Assembly (NCBI GenBank): GCA_964023275.1
Contig: OZ029921.1
Location: 8,485,306-8,549,305, forward strand
Direction of reading: 5' to 3'
DNA from: Norana najaformis
Lineage: Eukaryota > Annelida > Clitellata > Crassiclitellata > Hormogastridae
Length of the DNA stretch: 64,000 nt
Part shown: piece by piece, positions 59,701-64,000 of the stretch
How the letters are laid out: the number at the start of each line of letters is the position of its first letter
How positions within the stretch are numbered: the stretch's first letter is position 1
Notes under the pieces: model-generated
Database searches by the model: none
What the model was told of the DNA's origin: nothing
The model's input: the letters and a program-made list of their open reading frames with translations, nothing else
Translations under genes and position numbers: made by a program

Positions 59701-62450
59701 ACACGAACAGATGTCCACAGCTCTGTATACCACTTGATCGGAGTTGATCTAAGGAAAGTGGATGAACTGCTGAGGAAATTGGACGAATGTGGAATTGATC
59801 GAAAGCTGCCGACGGCCTTCGTAGCCGAATGTGTCCTGGTCTACATGCCAAGTGAGGCATCCTCCGCTCTTGTCGCCTCGATAGCGAAGAGTTTTCAGAC
59901 GGCATTTTTCATCAGTTATGAACAGGTTTTATAATTAATGTTTATGACAAGTTTAGTTTTATCTAGCATTAGTGTGTGCTAATTAACATCTGGTTTTCAT
60001 TTTACTTCATTTCAATTAGTGCATTGTGTTTTATTGTGAAAACTGCTTCATTGCAAATATTACTGTCCATACTATCTGCCTTGGAAATGTTGTTTTATTA
60101 GGTAGATTTAGGCTGCTTGCTTACTCTTGCCATATTGTTTTGTGGTAGGTGGATATGGGAGACCGGTTTGGGGAAGTAATGGTTGAAAATCTGAAAACTA
60201 GAGGCTGTGCTTTGGCTGGAGTCAGCCACTGCAAGAACATGGATACTCAGAAAGCACGGTAAGAGCCTGGCTTTTTGATCGGTGTTATGTTTGGTTGTGT
60301 CAAACGTTGCCTGTTGTGGCTTTGGCAGGAGGGTACCATTTCTCACTAGGCTTTATTACCAGTAGTGGTCCTCAGACGCACAGTCCTTAGGTTGAAGGAT
60401 TGTTTCTGTCCGTGAACAAACAGAGCAGTCTGACAGTTGAATGACCTCTCAGGATTAGGTCAGGTAAAGTCGGTAAAGAAGGACTCATAATACATCAGAA
60501 TATCCTTACAGGATGCATCATTGTTACACGAATTCTGATGTAACATGGTCAGGAGATTTGGGATTTTGATCCAAGACTTAATTTGGCTCTGGAGATGACC
60601 TCACTCAGACACAACTCCTTATCAGGCAGGACTTATTCCCGAACGTAGAATTATAAAGGGGTTCTGGCATAGGTGTGTAAGCATGTACATGTGGGCATTT
60701 TACAGCACCTCTTAGGAACCTCTGTAAGATGCCATCATTAACTTAAACTATGTTAAAGTTCTACAAATGAATGACAAATTCATCTGCAGACAAGTGAGCT
60801 TGGTCTGTGATCATTAAGCTCTGGTGCTGACAGAGACAGGCAGGTGTACATCTGTTTGACCTGACTGTGGCTCTCCTGTGTTGGACCAGCCTTGTGGAAC
60901 AGACTTCCGTTCTATATACGTCCTGTTTTGTTTCACTCTCGACCTACCTTGAGTCACAGCTGTTTAAATTGGACATATGCAGCGTTTTTGAGAGATGCTG
61001 TAGTAGGTGTTTTCTACTAACTTTTCTATGCTGGAAACTCATTATAAGATGCTTCATTATGACACAGATTTTGATATAACGTGTTCCAGGACATTAACCT
61101 GAGAATTAGTTCTGCTGTCAAATATAGCCTTGTTATAACCATGAACTCCTTATAAGGCTTTTCTTGATATGAATCCCAAGGAGAGCTTTATAATGAGTTT
61201 TGGTGTACTTAAATTGTTAGAGATCTGCAGGGGTCGTCTATAAAGGACCTCTGCAAAAAACTCCCCTTGTCCGCATTTGGGTGACTGCTCTTACCCACCT
61301 CTCTTGCACATATCTGCACTCCAGTGGAGTACTAAGGCCTAGAATTGGGTATGCTGTTGATCTTACAAGGTTAACTGTGCTTTGGGTTTTTCTGTTGTAT
61401 GCCAATACTGAATTTGACCTGAATGGTTTGTAAGTTTTATCCTTTGGTTGCAGCTTTTTGACAAATGGTTGGCAGGAGGCAAATGGAATGAATGTTATGT
61501 CTGTCTACAGAAATCTACCCCAGGCGGACTTACAGCGGTAGGTACTGCCAGGCTTTTGTTTGTATGTACCGGTTTGTATATGTGTATGTGTGCATTTTTC
61601 TGGCTATTTATATAGCACCTTTTAAGAACCTCACAAAAACAGTGAACCACACAGCTGTCTAACAGTTCTTAAAGGTGATAGAGTTCGAATTTTCAGTGGA
61701 AGATTCCAGAAGGATGGTCCAGTGTACAAGAAAATGCAGTGTGCCGGAGTCATTGTACAGTAGCACGGGAATATCGCACCCCCATAAGTTGCAGAACGCA
61801 CAGATGTTGACCCAGCTGGTTCGAAACAGGAACAAGGAACTCCCCGTTGTTTAAGACCATTAGTCTAATATATGATATCTAAGGTTGGATTGCTAATACA
61901 TAAGGCTTCTGTCAGTTGTGACTCCCATCAGGAAATCATGTGCAGTACAGTATTCTGATTATCAGATGTGCCTTTTGAGTAATAAATCTGGTGATAATGA
62001 TAGTCAGTTGTAGTCTGAATTGCCCCACAAGTACTTCAAAAACAAGATGATTTATTAGGGCCAGACTGTACATATGTATCAGTATAGCACCTATTAAGGG
62101 CTTCTCAAAAGAACTGACAGCAGACATCTTAGTCATTACTATTGTAATACTCTCACTGGAGTTTGTTACCTTAAGTGATACTTGTACTTCACATTAGTTA
62201 TTGTGATAAGCTATTTTGAAAATTATAAGTGACTTACATACTTTAAAGACACTCATGCTTGACTTACATACTTGATACCTTAAGTTACATACTTCTGTTG
62301 ACCTGTGTATTCTGTGGTAGAATTGAGAAGCTGGAGTTTCTTGATGACCAGGAGATGTTGAAGCAGCTGTGTGAACATTACTGCATTGTCTGGGCTTTCA
62401 AGGACATCAGTGGCATTGGGCTGAAGAACATCTCCCTGAGGAAAAGATAA
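56535..62450 (+). CDS. LCMT1: Leucine carboxyl methyltransferase 1, 6 exons, complete
   Basis: SAM-dependent cytosolic methyltransferase that methylates the C-terminal leucine carboxylate of the PP2A catalytic subunit and thereby controls B-subunit binding. Six exons join in phase to 951 bp (316 residues plus stop), close to the roughly 330 of the vertebrate enzyme. Recognisable in order: GYWKDPYI and EINRGYYARV near residues 27-57 (substrate/SAM contacts in the family), the SAM-binding glycine motif QIVNLGAGFDTHFW, the acidic AECVLVYMPSEAS, FISYEQV, VDMGDRFGEVMVENL, LAGVSHCKNMDTQ, TNGWQEANGMNVMSVYRNLP, and the C-terminal IEKLEFLDDQEMLKQLCEHY. The start at 56535 is the first in-frame ATG. A consensus acceptor just before it (tgtctcttcag at 56512-56522) suggests an upstream non-coding exon. 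All introns have GT/AG borders. No disabling change seen. Identity is secure. Confidence 0.96.
56733..59081 (+). other. LCMT1 intron 1
   Basis: 2.3 kb with LINE debris: a dispersed repeat at 57680-57750 and a long LINE relic on the - strand at 58265-58960. No additional exon needed. Confidence 0.6.
58265..58960 (-). mobile_element. LINE ORF2 3' relic, reverse strand
   Basis: On the - strand: ASITLVHAFICSRIDFGNKV, LSQLQSVLNAAARLIGGIPK, FGHISLFM, then toward the 3' end a block like QGDLVVPMA and F-KRLKTVLF, and the tail ggcgctttataagtttttga followed by TTACGA repeats. Blocks and order match LINE RT thumb and C-terminus. Several frame breaks. Confidence 0.82.
59082..59265 (+). CDS. LCMT1: LCMT1 coding exon 2
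   Basis: Acceptor ggtgatcttag; donor CCTG/GTATTT. Phase 0 in, phase 1 out. Encodes VTKNQSQIVNLGAGFDTHFW (SAM-binding loop), VPKKWVETDFDMVTSRKVHC and KLLEKLTRP. It joins FLE of exon 1 without gap relative to the family. Confidence 0.95.
59681..59925 (+). CDS. LCMT1: LCMT1 coding exon 3
   Basis: Acceptor gttgtttatag; donor CAG/GTTTTA. Phase 1 in, phase 0 out. Contains LIGVDLRKVDELLRKLDECG, PTAFVAECVLVYM and FFISYEQ, all standard LCMT1 blocks. Confidence 0.95.
60149..60258 (+). CDS. LCMT1: LCMT1 coding exon 4
   Basis: Acceptor tgttttgtggtag; donor GCACG/GTAAGA. Phase 0 in, phase 2 out. Encodes VDMGDRFGEVMVENLKTRGC and ALAGVSHCKNMDTQKA. Confidence 0.95.
60259..61453 (+). other. LCMT1 intron 4
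   Basis: Holds a small LINE C-terminal scrap (60885-60985, frame with STYLESQLFKLDI) and a segment at 61260-61345 (cttgtccgcatttgggtgac, ctccagtggagtactaaggc) that is also present, diverged, inside the hAT-like element at 13855-13935 and 14105-14130. Confidence 0.5.
61454..61537 (+). CDS. LCMT1: LCMT1 coding exon 5
   Basis: Acceptor cctttggttgcag; donor CAGCG/GTAGGT. Phase 2 in and out. Encodes FLTNGWQEANGMNVMSVYRN and LPQADLQ. Too short to stand out as a frame on its own, but clear by family match. Confidence 0.93.
61538..62320 (+). other. LCMT1 intron 5
   Basis: Two retroposon-like segments with tttatatagcaccttttaag (61607) and gtatagcacctattaagggc (62080). No exon recognised. Confidence 0.45.
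62321..62450 (+). CDS. LCMT1: LCMT1 coding exon 6 and stop
   Basis: Acceptor gtattctgtggtag. Phase 2 in. Encodes IEKLEFLDDQEMLKQLCEHY, CIVWAFKDISGIGLKNI and ends SLRKR then TAA at 62448-62450. Confidence 0.95.
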
Positions 62451-64000
62451 CACTATGTTCAGTTGAGATCACAAAACCTCTAGTTTAATTTATGTCTTTT
62501 AAGTGGAACTGTAAACATCTATTTGCAGGTATGATCATTTAAAATGTCACCACGAAGGACTGGTTTTAGATTGAATTGTCTACAATCTCTGTGAATATTT
62601 TGTTTGAAATATTATTTTTTAAGTTGTTTAAAATGATGTTAAATGTCTAGCTGTCGATTTCATTGCTTAAAACTAAGATATTTGCAACAGATACGATAGC
62701 TTGTAAGAGGACTGTAAACACAGAAATAATTGTTGAAACTGTTCAGTTACACATATACATGATTGTTTAAGTGAGCTGTGAATATTACGTAACAGACAGG
62801 ATTGTTTAAAAAAGGGGCATGTGGATATACTGTTAAATATGTGTTGTTCAAAAGTAGATTTTAACAGCGGTTAACAGATAACAATATTATCCAACAACTA
62901 AACATCTGGTTATTGTGATTGCAGTATATGATCCTTGAACTTGCAGTAGACATTTCTGTTTTTTAGAGCATGAAGTATAGTAGTGTATATTATTTTTTAA
63001 CACATTGAGACCGGAGACAAACTGAAGATCGTTTGCCATTTGGCATTTTAAAGGCATTGGGTAACTAGTAATCCTATGCTGTTTTTTCCATGTTTTTATT
63101 TTCTCTGGATGGCAACTGCTTTGCGTAGCACAAGCACTGTTGCTTTTGACTCCACTTTTTGTTAGTGTTTCTTGCTATGCAATTCAAAGGTAAATGAATC
63201 GATAGAAATAAAGCATATTCAACATCAGCTGTGACAAGTTCTTTAAATGTTGCTTTAAGAAATATCAAAAATACTTATATAAAAATTGTCAGTTGTTTGA
63301 TATTGCCTGTCATACTGGCAAGGGCCCTGTGAGTGCTGGCTTGCTGTTTAAAATAACATGCCAAGACACTGCTCACTGTTATGAGAGCAATAAAAGACTG
63401 CAAGCGTAATATTTATTACATGAAAAGAGACATAGGTGTCTGATCATATCAGTCATTAAACATCTTCACAGTTGATTGTTAATGGTAACGCAATAAAAAT
63501 GAAATGTATGTAAATTGGCGAAACTTAAACTCCATTCATTTCAAACCTTACGACTGCACAGTTTTGGAATTTTGTTTCTTTTTGCCATTTAATATGTTTG
63601 TAATTTCTGTTATGTCATCCTTGTTTATTTTATTTAGTTATTTATTAGTCCAAACGGACTTACAACATGCACTATCTGTACACTGGAATCTGACAAACGT
63701 TCATTAACTGAAGCTTTTCTCACGAAAGTATTTGCTCATTTCTGCCACGCAAACTGTGAATTAGATAGAGCCAGTGGACCGATTTCTTTTTAATCCCTTG
63801 AGCTTTAACATCCACCAAAATCGGAGCTAAGCTGTGTGAAGCTGCTAAAAACTTTTTCTTATCTAAGTTGCAAAGTTTAAAATCTGTTAAGTGCTAGGCA
63901 TGTTTCAGCAGCTTTCAGTGGTTGCCAAAGGGAATTGTTACTACTATGTGTACTTGAAAGAGAGTCAAAGACCTGTCATACTGGGAATTGAGCCGAAATT
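62451..64000 (+). other. LCMT1 3' untranslated / downstream region
   Basis: AT-rich, repeat-poor sequence with three AATAAA hexamers (63207, 63389, 63492). The 3' UTR probably ends at one of these. No other gene is recognisable up to the window end. Confidence 0.5.
63389..63394 (+). terminator. Candidate polyadenylation signal of LCMT1
   Basis: AATAAA (in caataaaagactg). Alternatives are at 63207-63212 and 63492-63497; the sequence alone does not choose. Confidence 0.35.

Overview
This is an animal (metazoan) genomic window, not microbial. It has short coding exons with GT/AG borders, kilobase-scale introns, and dense LINE/SINE/DNA-transposon remains with microsatellite-like tails. Two multi-exon genes lie on the + strand. 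The first has its 5' end outside the window. The second is complete.

Gene 1 (about 3441-48699, 19 exons in the window) encodes a transmembrane cell adhesion molecule of the NCAM / Fasciclin II / Aplysia apCAM family. It has five Ig domains (two exons each), two fibronectin III domains, one membrane helix and a cytoplasmic tail. Exon phases agree throughout and give about 882 codons before the stop at 48697-48699. The signal-peptide exon(s) and promoter are upstream of base 1 or unrecognised in the first 3.4 kb. The tail matches vertebrate NCAM after the membrane (CG-TMCI-V-LCGK, then MEEG) and adds a PPxY motif and an acidic Lys/Glu-rich segment. A repeat-free 3' UTR probably runs to AATAAA at 50721.

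Gene 2 (56535-62450, 6 exons, 316 codons) is LCMT1, leucine carboxyl methyltransferase 1, which methylates the C-terminal leucine of the PP2A catalytic subunit. No functional link between the two neighbours can be read from the sequence.

The rest is mobile-element debris. Recognisable pieces are several LINE families on both strands, mostly C-terminal reverse-transcriptase ends with simple tails (GATTA, TTACG, TTAC, GAT or GAA repeats); tRNA-derived SINEs; a 2.4-kb hAT-like element with an 8-bp target duplication inside a 17-bp minisatellite (13583-16012); and a THAP-domain fragment. The most unusual structure is a 7.6-kb composite in the first FN3 domain (30434-38033). A pogo-like element with TA duplications holds a second inverted-repeat element (about 30972-36845), whose two arms carry oppositely oriented arrays of a 186-bp repeat that is open in frame as a 62-residue unit. 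Broken pieces of an invertebrate virus-like / PolB-element gene lie between the arms.

The organism is an invertebrate, most likely a lophotrochozoan and possibly a mollusc, judging from the LINE types and the apCAM-like gene. That placement is an inference of modest confidence. No bacterial-type features, CRISPR arrays or functional RNA genes were seen.
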